The notes: generated by a model not told the origin, from the letters alone. Positions 1-8,192 are shown, counted from the first letter of the stretch. The stretch is 64,000 bases of DNA from Amycolatopsis mongoliensis (GCF_030285665.1 NZ_CP127295.1:4464001-4528000), one strand, 5' to 3'. Numbers and translations: made by a program.

Positions 1-99
1 GGCGACCCCACCCAGCAGGCTCAGGCTCATCAAGGTGACGAGCGAACTTCGGCGCGCACGGGACCACGCGCGTGATCTTCTGGCCATGGTCTGGTCCAT
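1..99 (-). CDS. N-terminus of a secreted or membrane protein (cut by window edge)
   Basis: Only the first 33 residues are in the window. They read MDQTMARRSRAW followed by more arginines and then a hydrophobic run (LVTLMSLSLLGGVA), which is the plan of a signal peptide or N-terminal membrane anchor with a strongly basic n-region. The ATG at 99 is the most upstream start in frame. A second ATG at 87 would give the same signal with a shorter tail. Neither has a convincing ribosome binding site, so the start is uncertain. The function cannot be judged from this fragment. Confidence 0.4.
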   Translation of the reverse strand, partial: MDQTMARRSRAWSRARRSSLVTLMSLSLLGGVA

Positions 100-280
100 T
101 CTGCGGTGAACGGCGGCGGACCGGCCGATCCTCACCGGGCGAAGGGGACGGCGTCAATAGTTTCGGTCGGTTGGGGCGCAAGTTAATTCTCGACATAAAA
201 TAAGAGTCGCCCGGCGAGCGGCACCGGTAGCGCGTGGCGTCCTTGCGGTCAAGGGTGCTGCCGGGCAAAGGTGGTGCCCC

Positions 281-434
281 ATGGACATCCGCCGGGTGGC
301 CGCACTCGAACCGCTCCTGGCGGCCGGGCACCTCTTCGACGACCTCGGCGACCTACCGCGGAGCCGGCGGGCTCGCCGAGGAAGGGCAGACGGTCCTGGC
401 GTGGACCTTCGACCAGACCGAGCCGACCCCCTGA
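281..434 (+). pseudogene. Remnant of a GNAT acetyltransferase with internal deletion
   Basis: The reading frame opens with MDIRRVAALEPLLAAGHLFDD, preceded by AAAGGTGG. This resembles the N-terminus of aminoglycoside-type GNAT acetyltransferases. About 60 bases later a second frame reads TYRGAGGLAEEGQTVLAWTF and then a stop, which resembles the C-terminal strand of the same family. The central 90 or so residues, including the acetyl-CoA loop (R/Q-x-x-G-x-G/A), are missing and the two ends are out of frame. I read this as one gene that lost its core by deletion. The stop codon lies at the edge of the repeat array that follows. Family assignment is from remembered family sequence, not a search. 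Confidence 0.55.
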
Positions 435-707
435 TCACGTGTCGACCCTCCAGTCACGCGTGTCGACCCCCTGATCACGCGAGTCGTCCCCCTGATCACG
501 CGAGTCGACCCCTGATCACGCGAGCCGACCCTTGGGGTACACGAGCCGACTCCGCGAGTCGTGATCGGAGCCGGAACTCGCGTGACCGCGCACGGAACTC
601 GCGTGATCAGACGCGCATCTCGCGTGATTGGAGAGTCGACTCGCGTGATTGGAGAGTCGACTCGCGTGATTGGAGAGTCGACTCGCGTGATTGGAGAGTC
701 GACACGG
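431..707. repeat. Array of 19-21 bp repeats, inverted halves (family A)
   Basis: Four identical 21-bp copies of TCGCGTGATTGGAGAGTCGAC lie head to tail at 620, 641, 662 and 683, with degenerate copies just upstream (about 560-619). To the left, units based on CTGATCACGCGAGTCGACCC start at 431, 450, 471, 492 and 512. They are the reverse complement of the same core (GTCGACTCGCGTGAT), so the array is a large imperfect inverted repeat. It separates the GNAT remnant from the 3' end of the Lrp gene. The copies are contiguous with no spacers. A related array lies at 13922-14024. Confidence 0.85.
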
Positions 708-709
708 GG

Positions 710-1243
710 TCAGTGCAGGACCGAGCCTGGTAGCTCCTCGAAGATCAGCCACGTGCGCGTCGACCGGACCCCCTCCAGGGCTTGCAGGCGCTCCAGGACC
801 ACGTCCCGCAGTGTCGTGTTGTCCGGTGTCCGGACCAGCAGCAGGATGTCGAAGTCGCCGCCCACCAGGGCCACGTGGTCGACGTACGGGATCTCGTGCA
901 GGTCCGTCGCCATCGTGCGCCACGACGTCTGCTCCACCGTCACCATGATGTACGCCGACGTGCCCAGGCCCGCCCGCCGCGGGTCGACGCGCGCGCCGAA
1001 GCCCGTGATCACGCCCTCCGCCATCAGGCGCTCCAACCGCGCGTACGCGTTCGTGCGCGAGATGTGCAGCCTCTCGGCCAGTGCCCGGACCGCCAGCCGG
1101 CCGTCCGAAGTCAGCTCCGCCAGCATCGCCCGGTCGACCTCGTCGAGGGCCGGGACCGTTCGTCCCGTGAGCCCGTCGAGAGTCACGGAGTCGGAGGACG
1201 TTTGGTCCGCAGGTGACGCCGAAGAAGACCGTTTGTCGCTCAT
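710..1243 (-). CDS. bkdR: Lrp/AsnC-family regulator, probably of the bkd operon
   Basis: A 177-residue protein with a disordered 30-residue N-terminal extension, then the AsnC-type helix-turn-helix (LDEVDRAMLAELTSDGRLAVRALAERLHISRTNAYARLERL) at about 33-75. The C-terminal RAM ligand-binding domain (GTSAYIMVTVEQ, VALVGGDFDILLLVRT) follows. It is transcribed away from the 2-oxoacid dehydrogenase operon, with only 77 bases between the two starts. That is the usual arrangement for BkdR-like regulators that sense branched-chain amino acids or their keto acids. The regulatory target is inferred from this position. The start at 1243 has no strong Shine-Dalgarno sequence. Confidence 0.85.
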   Translation of the reverse strand: MSDKRSSSASPADQTSSDSVTLDGLTGRTVPALDEVDRAMLAELTSDGRLAVRALAERLHISRTNAYARLERLMAEGVITGFGARVDPRRAGLGTSAYIMVTVEQTSWRTMATDLHEIPYVDHVALVGGDFDILLLVRTPDNTTLRDVVLERLQALEGVRSTRTWLIFEELPGSVLH

Positions 1244-1320
1244 TTTTCCGAGACCTTGAACAGACAGCCAGCAAGAACCACCATTCGAGCATCATATGTC
1301 TGCGAGAGGTGGTGTGCGCC
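1244..1320. promoter_or_regulatory. Divergent lrp/bkd promoter region
   Basis: This 77-base gap must carry the promoters of both the Lrp-type regulator and the bkd operon. It is AT-richer than its surroundings and contains CATATG at 1294-1299 within a loosely symmetric stretch. It also holds the GAGAGGTGG that serves as ribosome binding site for E1 alpha. A regulator of the Lrp family would be expected to bind here. I see no clear consensus -35 and -10 pair. Confidence 0.45.
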
Positions 1321-2397
1321 ATGGCCGTGGAGACCCTGCTGCCGTCCGCGTCGCCGGTGCGGTTCGTCGCCGAGGACGGGACGCGCGCCGACCGGCACGG
1401 CGGGTACGCCGAGCCCACGGAAACCCGGCTCAAGGAGACCTACCGGCTGATGGTCCTGGGCCGCCGGTTCGACGTCCAGGCGACCGCCCTCACCAAGCAG
1501 GGCCGCCTCGCCGTCTACCCCTCCAGCGCCGGCCAGGAGGCCTGCCAGGTCGCGGCCGCGCTCGCGCTCCAGGACAACGACTGGCTCTTCCCCACCTACC
1601 GCGACTCGGTCGCCCTCGTCGCGCGCGGCCTGAAGCCCGGCGAAGTCCTGACGCTGCTTCGCGGCGACGCGCACTGCGGCTACAACCCCACCGAGACGCG
1701 CGTAGCGCCCCAGTGCACTCCGCTCGCGACGCAGACCCTGCACGCCGCCGGTCTCGCGCACGCCATGCAGCGACGCGGCGAAGATGCCGTCGCGCTCGCC
1801 CTCATCGGGGACGGCGCCACCAGCGAAGGCGACTTCCACGAGGCGCTCAACTTCGCCGCCGTCTTCAAGGCGCCCGTGGTGTTCTTCGTGCAGAACAACC
1901 GCTACGCCATCTCGGTGCCGTTCGAAAAGCAGAGCGCCGCGCCCGCGTTGGCGTACAAGGGAATCGGCTACGGCATGCGTTCGGAGCAGGTCGACGGCAA
2001 CGACGCCGTCGCGGTCCTCGCCGTCCTCGACGACGCCGTGAAGCACGCCCGCGAAGGCAAGGGCCCCGTCCTCGTCGAGGCCCACACCTACCGCATCGAC
2101 GCCCACACCAACGCCGACGACGCCACCCGCTACCGCGACGCGGACGAAGTCGCGAAGTGGCGCGAAGCGGACCCGGTGAAGAGGCTCGAAACGTACCTCA
2201 AGGACCGCAACAGCCTGAGCGAGCACGAAATCGAGCTCTGCCACGCCGAAGCCGAGGAGTTCGCCCAGTCCGTCCGCGACACCCTGAACGCCGAGTCCGA
2301 GCTCGACCCGATGTCCCTGTTCGACCACGTCTACGCCGAGCCGACCCGCCAGCTGCAGCGCCAGCGGGCCATGGTCGCGGCCGAGCTGGAGGTCTGA
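1321..2397 (+). CDS. bkdA: Branched-chain 2-oxoacid dehydrogenase E1 alpha subunit
   Basis: A 358-residue thiamine-diphosphate-dependent E1 alpha subunit. It decarboxylates the 2-oxoacid and passes the acyl group to the lipoyl arm of E2. The ThDP motif is visible as G163-D-G through N192-N193 (GDGATSEGDFHEALNFA to QNN). The YPSSAGQEA and FPTYRD stretches are typical of the family. The ATG at 1321 was chosen because residues from here match the family length and a GAGAGGTGG lies upstream. An open frame extends further up but crosses the promoter. The stop overlaps the E1 beta start by one base (TGATG). A pyruvate dehydrogenase is possible; the adjacent Lrp gene favours branched-chain substrates. 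Confidence 0.9.
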   Translation: MAVETLLPSASPVRFVAEDGTRADRHGGYAEPTETRLKETYRLMVLGRRFDVQATALTKQGRLAVYPSSAGQEACQVAAALALQDNDWLFPTYRDSVALVARGLKPGEVLTLLRGDAHCGYNPTETRVAPQCTPLATQTLHAAGLAHAMQRRGEDAVALALIGDGATSEGDFHEALNFAAVFKAPVVFFVQNNRYAISVPFEKQSAAPALAYKGIGYGMRSEQVDGNDAVAVLAVLDDAVKHAREGKGPVLVEAHTYRIDAHTNADDATRYRDADEVAKWREADPVKRLETYLKDRNSLSEHEIELCHAEAEEFAQSVRDTLNAESELDPMSLFDHVYAEPTRQLQRQRAMVAAELEV

Positions 2398-3392
2398 TGA
2401 CGACCACGATGGCGCAGGCGCTCAACGCGGCGCTGCGGGACGCGCTCAAGGACGACGACCGCGTGCTCGTGTTCGGCGAGGACGTCGGCGCGCTCGGCGG
2501 CGTCTTCCGGGTCACCGACGGCATCACCGCCGACTTCGGCGAGGACCGCTGCTTCGACACCCCGCTGGCCGAGTCCGGCATCGTCGGGTTCGCCGTCGGG
2601 ATGGCGATGGGCGGGTTCCGCCCGGTCGTCGAGATGCAGTTCGACGCCTTCGCCTACCCGGCGTTCGAGCAGATCACCTCGCACGTGGCGAAGCTGCGCA
2701 ACCGCACCCGCGGCGCGCTCTCGCTGCCGATGGTGATCCGCATCCCCTACGCCGGCGGCATCGGCGGCGTCGAGCACCACTGCGACTCCAGCGAGGTCTA
2801 CTACACGCACACGCCGGGCCTGCGCGTCGTCACGCCGGGCACCGCGCAGGACGCCTACGACCTGCTCCGCGACGCCATCGACTCGCCGGACCCGGTCGTC
2901 TTCCTCGAGCCGAAGGCCCGCTACTGGTCCGGCGAGGAAGTCGGCTTCACGCGCAGCGGCCCCGCCATGGACAAGGCAGTCGTGCGCAAAACCGGCAAGG
3001 ACGTCACGCTCATCGCCTACGGCCCGATGGTCGCCACCGCGATGGAAACCGCCGAAGCCGCGAAGGACGAGGGCTGGGACGTCGAGGTCGTCGACCTGCG
3101 CTCGCTGAGCCCGTTCGACGACGAGACCGTGACGGCTTCGGTGCGCCGCACCGGCCGCGCCGTCGTGGTCCACGAGGCCGCCGGGTTCGGCGGCTACGGC
3201 GCGGAGGTCGTCGCTCGCGTCACGGAGCAGTGCTTCCACCAGCTGCACGCGCCGGTGCTGCGCGTCACCGGCCTGGACATCCCGTACCCGGCGCCGAAGC
3301 TCGAGCGGCACACGCTGCCCGACGTCGACCGGATCCTCGACACGATCGCGCGCCTGCAGTGGGCCGACACCCCGGTGGTGGCCGGTGCCTGA
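2397..3392 (+). CDS. bkdB: Branched-chain 2-oxoacid dehydrogenase E1 beta subunit
   Basis: A 331-residue transketolase-type E1 beta subunit, partner of the preceding gene in an alpha2-beta2 heterotetramer. Family stretches seen are VFGEDVGALGGVFRVTDG, DTPLAESGIVGFAVGMA and EMQFDAFAYPAFEQI in the N-terminal ThDP-binding half. The C-terminal transketolase domain holds DVEVVDLRSLSPFDDETV and the VVHEAAGFGGYGAEV segment. The start ATG shares a base with the upstream stop, so the two subunits are translationally coupled. Its own end overlaps the E2 start by 8 bases. Length and order are those expected for the family. Confidence 0.92.
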   Translation: MTTTMAQALNAALRDALKDDDRVLVFGEDVGALGGVFRVTDGITADFGEDRCFDTPLAESGIVGFAVGMAMGGFRPVVEMQFDAFAYPAFEQITSHVAKLRNRTRGALSLPMVIRIPYAGGIGGVEHHCDSSEVYYTHTPGLRVVTPGTAQDAYDLLRDAIDSPDPVVFLEPKARYWSGEEVGFTRSGPAMDKAVVRKTGKDVTLIAYGPMVATAMETAEAAKDEGWDVEVVDLRSLSPFDDETVTASVRRTGRAVVVHEAAGFGGYGAEVVARVTEQCFHQLHAPVLRVTGLDIPYPAPKLERHTLPDVDRILDTIARLQWADTPVVAGA

Positions 3393-4575
3393 CTTCCTGC
3401 TCCCGGACCTCGGCGAAGGCCTGACCGAGGCGGCGATCCTCAACTGGCACGTCAAGATCGGTGACACGGTCAAGGTGGACCAGATCGTCGTCGAGGTCGA
3501 GACGGCGAAGGCCGCCGTCGAGGTCCCGGTGCCGTTCGCCGGCGTGGTGTCCGCGCTGCACGGCGAGCCGGGGCAGCTGCTGCCGGTCGGCGCGCCGCTG
3601 CTGTCCGTCGGCGGCTTCGCCGAGCCGGGCGTGACGACCTCTTCGGGCAGCGGCAACGTCCTCATCGGCTACGGCACCGCGCCCACGACCCGGCGCAAGC
3701 GCGTCCGTCGCGTCGAAGCTCCCGCCCTGAAGGCGAAGGCGCCCGGCGTGATCTCGCCGTTCGTCCGGAAGCTGGCTTCGGACAACGGGATCGACCTCGC
3801 GAAGGTCGCCGCGACCGGCCCGGACGGCATCATCCGCCGCGCCGACGTCGAGGCAGCACTGAAGAAGCCCGTCGAGAAGCCCGCCGCGAAGGGCAAGCGC
3901 ATCCCGCTCACCGGGGTCCGCAAGGCCGTCGCGGACAAGCTCACGACGTCCCGGCGGGAGATCCCCGAGGCCACGGTCTGGGTGGACGTCGACGCGACCG
4001 AGCTGGTCGCCGCCCGCGCGTCGCTCAACGCGAAGCAGCCGGACCGGCCGGTCAGCCTGCTCGGGCTGATCGCGCGGTTCGCCGTCGCGGGCCTCAAGAA
4101 GTACCCGGAGCTGAACTCGCGCGTCGACGGCGACGAGATCGTCCTGCTCGACGAGATCCACCTCGGCTTCGCCGCGCAGACCGCGCGCGGGCTGGTCGTG
4201 CCGGTGGTGCGCGACGCGGGGGAGCTGTCCACCCGGGACCTCTCGGCGGCGGTCGGCGACCGCGCCCGCACCGCGCGCGAGGGCAAGCTCGCCCCGGCGG
4301 ACCTCACCGGCGGCACGTTCACGGTGAACAACTACGGCGTCTTCGGCGTCGACGGCTCAGCCGCGATCATCAACCACCCCGAGGCCGCGATCCTCGGCAT
4401 CGGCCGGATCATCGACCGGCCGTGGGTGGTCGACGGCGCCTTGGCGGTCCGGAAGGTCTGCGAGCTGACGCTGGCCTTCGACCACCGCGTCTGCGACGGC
4501 GGCACGGCGGGCGGGTTCCTGCGGTTCGTCGCGGACTGCGTCGAATCGCCGGTCACGGCCCTCGGGGACCTGTAA
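3385..4575 (+). CDS. bkdC: Dihydrolipoamide acyltransferase (E2) of the bkd complex
   Basis: A 396-residue E2 core. It has a single lipoyl domain (about 1-76) whose swinging-arm lysine is K42 in EVETAKAAVEV. After a short linker comes a peripheral subunit-binding domain at about 122-160 (ISPFVRKLA, ATGPDGIIRRADVEAAL), and then the acyltransferase domain with the catalytic H367-R-V-C-D371-G motif. The GTG start overlaps E1 beta. No dihydrolipoamide dehydrogenase (E3) is encoded nearby, so E3 must be shared from elsewhere. A weak hairpin (GGCCG/CGGCC, about 4594-4610) follows the stop but has no T-run. Confidence 0.92.
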   Translation: MPDFLLPDLGEGLTEAAILNWHVKIGDTVKVDQIVVEVETAKAAVEVPVPFAGVVSALHGEPGQLLPVGAPLLSVGGFAEPGVTTSSGSGNVLIGYGTAPTTRRKRVRRVEAPALKAKAPGVISPFVRKLASDNGIDLAKVAATGPDGIIRRADVEAALKKPVEKPAAKGKRIPLTGVRKAVADKLTTSRREIPEATVWVDVDATELVAARASLNAKQPDRPVSLLGLIARFAVAGLKKYPELNSRVDGDEIVLLDEIHLGFAAQTARGLVVPVVRDAGELSTRDLSAAVGDRARTAREGKLAPADLTGGTFTVNNYGVFGVDGSAAIINHPEAAILGIGRIIDRPWVVDGALAVRKVCELTLAFDHRVCDGGTAGGFLRFVADCVESPVTALGDL

Positions 4576-4614
4576 CGACTCACCGGGCGCATTGGCCGGT
4601 TGTGACGGCCGTGG

Positions 4615-4630
4615 CACTTAAAGTGTTCGC
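4615..4630 (+). promoter_or_regulatory. Possible leaderless promoter with CACTTAAAGTG palindrome
   Basis: CACTT-A-AAGTG at 4615-4625 is a perfect short inverted repeat. The embedded TAAAGT (4619-4624) fits the actinobacterial -10 pattern TAnnnT and ends six bases before the GTG start at 4631, the spacing expected of a leaderless transcript. No good -35 box is seen at 17-18 bases. Confidence 0.35.
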
Positions 4631-5179
4631 GTGACGACTCCAGCCCAGCACGACCGGGACCAGGCGGAAGCACGCGTGGGCCGGCTCAAGCAGGACCTGC
4701 GGGACGGGCTGGCGACCCCGCCCGCCGACGTCGAGGCGATGGACGAGCTCGTCGCGACGGCCCACCGGCTGCTCGACTCCGAGGTGGCGCTCGACGAGGC
4801 GAAGCACCGGCTCGCGAACGCCGAGCTCGAGTCGCGGCACGCGGCGACGCAGCGCGCGGTCGTGTACTTCGCGGCCGCGCCGGTGCTGGTGCCGCTGGCC
4901 GCCGCGGCGCTGGTGCTCTTCGACGTGCTGTCGCCGGTGTGGCTGCTCGCGCTCGTCCCGCTGTTCGCGGCGGGCCTGTGGATCGGCTTCGGCCCGGTCC
5001 GGCGGGTCGGCGACGTCATCCGCGAGCGGACGCGGGCGGCGTGGGCGGGCAGCGTCACGGCCGGGGTGCTGGTGGGCGCGCTGGTCCCGTGGCCCGGGGC
5101 CGTCGTCTGCACGATCCTGCTGGCGCTGGGTGTCGTGGGCACGTGCGGGCTGCTGTGGCGGGAAAGCCGGATCCCGTGA
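4631..5179 (+). CDS. Small membrane protein with N-terminal coiled coil, unknown function
   Basis: A 182-residue protein. The first 75 residues are charged and heptad-like (RDQAEARVGRLKQDL ... LDSEVALDEAKHRLANAELESRHAAT) and look like a coiled coil. Four hydrophobic segments follow as two hairpins, at about 77-99 and 101-120, then 141-158 and 160-176. No catalytic motif is visible. It overlaps the next gene by four bases (GTGA), so the two are probably made together and may interact through their coiled coils. I do not recognise the family. Confidence 0.65.
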   Translation: MTTPAQHDRDQAEARVGRLKQDLRDGLATPPADVEAMDELVATAHRLLDSEVALDEAKHRLANAELESRHAATQRAVVYFAAAPVLVPLAAAALVLFDVLSPVWLLALVPLFAAGLWIGFGPVRRVGDVIRERTRAAWAGSVTAGVLVGALVPWPGAVVCTILLALGVVGTCGLLWRESRIP

Positions 5180-6180
5180 GCCACGGCTACGCGACCTACG
5201 GCGACGACCCCGAGTTCTCGCAGGAGTACGCCGACTACCCGGAGGCGGTCGACGCGACGCGGCGCGACCTCGACGAGCTGTTCGCGGCGGTCGACGGGCT
5301 GCGCGCGGCCGTCGAGGAGTCCGACGACCGCGAGCGGGGGCTGCGGCAGGAGCTCGCGGACCTGACCGACCGCGTCGAGCGCGGCGGCGGGCACCGGCAG
5401 GAGGACCGGATCGACCTGCTCGGCCGGCAGCTGGAGCGCCTGCAGCAGCAGGTGCAGGCCATGGAGCGCGCGGTGCGCGTGGCCGACGGCGTGCCGCAGA
5501 TCAACCTCGACGACGTCGGCGCGGAGACCCGGGCGCTCGCGAAGGAGGCGGCGCGCTGGGACGACCTGCACAAGGAGCTCGTGACGAAGGAGCAGCGCGC
5601 CCGGCACGAGCAGGAGATCGAGCGGCTGGCTTCGGTGCGTGCGGCTCATGCGCAGTGCGATGCCGACCTGCTCGAGGTGATGCGCGTCCTGGCGTCGACG
5701 GATCGTTCTTCGCGCGCCCGCGGCGACGCGGAGTCCCGGTTGCGGGCGTTGTCGACGCGTCGCCGGACGCTGCTGGACGAGGAGATCCCGGCGGCGTCGG
5801 CGGCGGCGGAGCAGGCGCGGCTGGCGTTGCGCGAGGCGGACGCGGTCGAGGCGCGGATCGTGCCGCAGCTGGAGCGGGCCGAGCGAGCGTGGCACGACCT
5901 GCAGGTGCGGCTGCGGACCCGGATCACCGACGCGCTGGGCTCGAACGCGCTGCTGCCGACGTGGTTCGGCCACGCGCTGGGGGTGGCCCCGCCGGCGGGC
6001 GCGTCGGGCGACGCGTGGATCCGCACGGCGGCGTCGGTGCTGGCGTACCGGGTGACGTTCGGGATCAAGGACCCGGCGTTGCCGCTGGGGCCGCCGGCCG
6101 GCGAGGACACGGACAAGACCGAGCGCCGCTGGACCTGGCGGGCCAGGCTGGAGTCCGACCTCGACGACCTCTCCCTCTAG
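5176..6180 (+). CDS. Coiled-coil protein of unknown function, partner of the upstream membrane protein
   Basis: A 334-residue soluble protein. It has a tyrosine- and acid-rich head (GYATYGDDPEFSQEYADYPE), then long charged helices with heptad spacing through most of residues 25-260. A more globular tail (NALLPTWFGHALGVAPP, DAWIRTAASVLAYRVTFGI) ends in acidic residues. It has no signal peptide or membrane segment. The GTG start overlaps the stop of the membrane protein, so the pair forms one transcription unit. A scaffold or membrane-associated stress role is conceivable but rests only on this layout. No family is recognised. Confidence 0.6.
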   Translation: MSHGYATYGDDPEFSQEYADYPEAVDATRRDLDELFAAVDGLRAAVEESDDRERGLRQELADLTDRVERGGGHRQEDRIDLLGRQLERLQQQVQAMERAVRVADGVPQINLDDVGAETRALAKEAARWDDLHKELVTKEQRARHEQEIERLASVRAAHAQCDADLLEVMRVLASTDRSSRARGDAESRLRALSTRRRTLLDEEIPAASAAAEQARLALREADAVEARIVPQLERAERAWHDLQVRLRTRITDALGSNALLPTWFGHALGVAPPAGASGDAWIRTAASVLAYRVTFGIKDPALPLGPPAGEDTDKTERRWTWRARLESDLDDLSL

Positions 6181-6193
6181 CCTCCCGCCCTTT

Positions 6194-6694
6194 TCAACCA
6201 CGGAGGGCGGTTTCCAGGCGGCGGTGCAGGTCGCCCGCGCGGGACTTGCCGGGTTTGCCCTCCGGGAAGCGGCGGAGGATGTCGGGCACCGCGGACGGTG
6301 CGTGGTCGACGGCCCACCGGATCTCGGCTTCCGCGTCGCCGCCGGCCAGCTCGCTCGCCAGTGCTGCTTGCTGCGCGGGGCCGACGATGTGCTTCACCTG
6401 GTGCGGCGACGCCAACGGGTGCAAGTACGCAGCACCCGCCGCGCCGACAGCGGCGCGAGCCGCGGCGGCCGCCACGGCGTCGGAAGTCGAACCGGCCGCC
6501 TTCAGCGCCGCCCATGCCACCGTGCGAAGCAGCTTCGTGCGCGGAGCGCCCGAAGCGAACTCCCGCGCCGCCGCGATCGCCGCGGCCGGACGGGGATCGC
6601 CGGGAACCCGGGTCTCGTACAACGGCAGCGCTCGCGACGCGCAGTCGGCGGCCCAGCCCGTCAACGCCCGCAGCTCGTCCTGGGTCAGCTCCAT
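6194..6694 (-). CDS. Imm5-like putative immunity protein
   Basis: A 166-residue, alanine-rich, all-helical protein. The opening (MELTQDELRALTGWAADCASRALPLYE) and the later pattern HQVKHIVGPAQQAALASEL ... IRWAVDHAPSAVPDILRRFP resemble the Imm5 group of predicted polymorphic-toxin immunity proteins. In that family such proteins bind and neutralise a cognate toxin. No toxin gene sits next to it here, so it would be an orphan immunity gene or have another role. It ends 14 bases after the coiled-coil gene on the opposite strand and lies downstream of the ferredoxin reductase gene. The family call is from memory and moderate. Confidence 0.6.
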   Translation of the reverse strand: MELTQDELRALTGWAADCASRALPLYETRVPGDPRPAAAIAAAREFASGAPRTKLLRTVAWAALKAAGSTSDAVAAAAARAAVGAAGAAYLHPLASPHQVKHIVGPAQQAALASELAGGDAEAEIRWAVDHAPSAVPDILRRFPEGKPGKSRAGDLHRRLETALRG

Positions 6695-6732
6695 GGGGGT
6701 GAAGCGTATCTTTGAACCGCCGGTTGAGGCTT

Positions 6733-7875
6733 TCAGACACCGACCGGTCGCCGAAGCGGACGTCGCAAGCGGTTGAACAGCTTCGCGTTGTTCAACGCGA
6801 ACACACCCACGGTGGCACCGTCGCGCTGCCACACCGCCACGAACGACGAGGACGACGGATCGCCGTCGACGAACGAAAGCGTGTCGTCCGGACGCGGGTG
6901 CCCGGCCAGCTGGATCGTGCCCGAATACTGGTCCGACCAGACGTATCCGCTCGGCGTGTACGTGCGTTCCGTGCGGCCCGCCAGGAGGTTCGCCACCGCG
7001 ACCGGCGCCTGCTCGGACGCGTTCGTCCAGTGCTCGTGCCGTCGCCCCACGCCGTCGACGTGGTAGTGCGCCACGTCGCCCACCGCCACCACCTGGGGCA
7101 GCTCCGTGACCAAGCCCGCGTCCACGTGGACGCCGTTGCCGACCTTCAACCCCGACCCGGCCAGCCACTCCGTCGCCGGGGTCATGCCGACGCCGGTCAC
7201 GACCACGTCGGCCGGCACGAGCGAACCGTCGGCCAGGCGGACACCGGCCTCGGAAAGGCCCTCGACCCGGACGCCGCAGCGCAGGTCCGTGCCGTGGTCG
7301 GCGTGCAACCGGGCGCAGACGGCCGCCAGGCGAGGTCCCAGCGCCGGTGCGAGCGGCGCGTCCAGCGCTTCCAGCACTGTGACGTCGAGGCCCAGGGACC
7401 GGCACGTCGAGGCCACCTCGGCCCCGATGAACCCGGCGCCGACGATCACCACACGGACCCCGGGCACCAAAGCGGCTCGCAGCGCCAGCGCATCGTCGAG
7501 CGTCCGCAGCGTGTGGGCGCCTTCGAAGCCCGGCAAGGTGCGCGCCCGGCCACCGGTGGCGATGACGACGCCGTCCGCGTGCACCGACCCGCCGTCCGAC
7601 AGCAGCACCCGACGCGCTGCGGGTTCCAACGCCGTCGCCCGCACGCCCAGCCGGAAGTCCAAAGCCAGCGACGCGAGGTCCCCGGCGTCGAGCAGCTCCA
7701 GCGAGGCCTGCGAGGCCGCCCCGGCCAGGAACGCCTTCGACAGCGGCGGCCGGTCGTAGGGCAGGTGCCGTTCCTCGCCGATCAGCACGATGCCGCCGTC
7801 GTAGCCCTGCGCGCGCAGCTCCTGCGCGGCGCGGACCCCGGCGAGCGACGCGCCGACGACCGCGACGCGCTTCAC
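6733..7875 (-). CDS. FAD-dependent ferredoxin reductase of a Rieske oxygenase system
   Basis: A 380-residue pyridine-nucleotide-disulfide oxidoreductase of the rubredoxin/ferredoxin reductase type. It has the FAD motif VAVVGASLAGVRAAQELR (about 4-21), the YDRPPLSK signature, the second dinucleotide motif VVIVGAGFIGAEVASTCR, and a VVAVGDVAHY motif. It should take electrons from NAD(P)H and pass them to the Rieske ferredoxin encoded just upstream; the GTG start overlaps that stop by four bases. In this island the likely terminal acceptor is the Rieske oxygenase at 14158. That link is inferred from gene content. The family is also found with aromatic dioxygenases. Confidence 0.88.
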   Translation of the reverse strand: MKRVAVVGASLAGVRAAQELRAQGYDGGIVLIGEERHLPYDRPPLSKAFLAGAASQASLELLDAGDLASLALDFRLGVRATALEPAARRVLLSDGGSVHADGVVIATGGRARTLPGFEGAHTLRTLDDALALRAALVPGVRVVIVGAGFIGAEVASTCRSLGLDVTVLEALDAPLAPALGPRLAAVCARLHADHGTDLRCGVRVEGLSEAGVRLADGSLVPADVVVTGVGMTPATEWLAGSGLKVGNGVHVDAGLVTELPQVVAVGDVAHYHVDGVGRRHEHWTNASEQAPVAVANLLAGRTERTYTPSGYVWSDQYSGTIQLAGHPRPDDTLSFVDGDPSSSSFVAVWQRDGATVGVFALNNAKLFNRLRRPLRRPVGV

Positions 7876-8192
7876 GCGGCGTCCTCGCGAGCCGTGCCCT
7901 CGACGTAGATGACGCCTTCGTCGACGACGACCGGGTACGTGCGCACCGGGTCCTTCGCCGGCAGGCAGCTCGGCACGCCCGTGCGCAGGTCGAACAGCGC
8001 CGCGTGCAGCGGGCACTCGACGAAGCAGCCTTCGAGCCAGCCGTCGGCCAGGGAGGCGTCCTGGTGGGTGCACGTGTCGTCGATGGCGTACAGCTCCCCG
8101 GCCTCGGTGTGGAACACCGCGATGGCGGGAGACCCCGGGAGCCGGACGGACTCACCCGGGGGCAGCTCGTCCACCGTGCACGCGCGAATCAT
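7872..8192 (-). CDS. Rieske [2Fe-2S] ferredoxin
   Basis: A 106-residue Rieske-type ferredoxin. The cluster ligands are visible as CTHQDASL and, 16 residues on, CPLHAALFD (C-x-H ... C-x-x-H). It lacks a signal or membrane anchor, so it is a soluble electron carrier between a flavin reductase and an oxygenase. The ATG at 8192 was preferred over one eight codons upstream because GGAGGA lies five bases before it. The gene overlaps the reductase gene by four bases and forms a two-gene operon with it. HcaC/BenB-type carriers of aromatic dioxygenases are the closest relatives. Confidence 0.9.
   Translation of the reverse strand: MIRACTVDELPPGESVRLPGSPAIAVFHTEAGELYAIDDTCTHQDASLADGWLEGCFVECPLHAALFDLRTGVPSCLPAKDPVRTYPVVVDEGVIYVEGTAREDAA

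Noticed and set aside
620..703. CRISPR-like array
   Set aside because: The 21-bp units are directly contiguous with no spacers, no leader and no cas genes nearby. It is a tandem repeat.
1213..1320. N-terminal extension of E1 alpha upstream of the ATG at 1321
   Set aside because: The open frame continues upstream, but it overlaps the Lrp gene start and the shared promoter, and the encoded residues do not resemble the E1 family.
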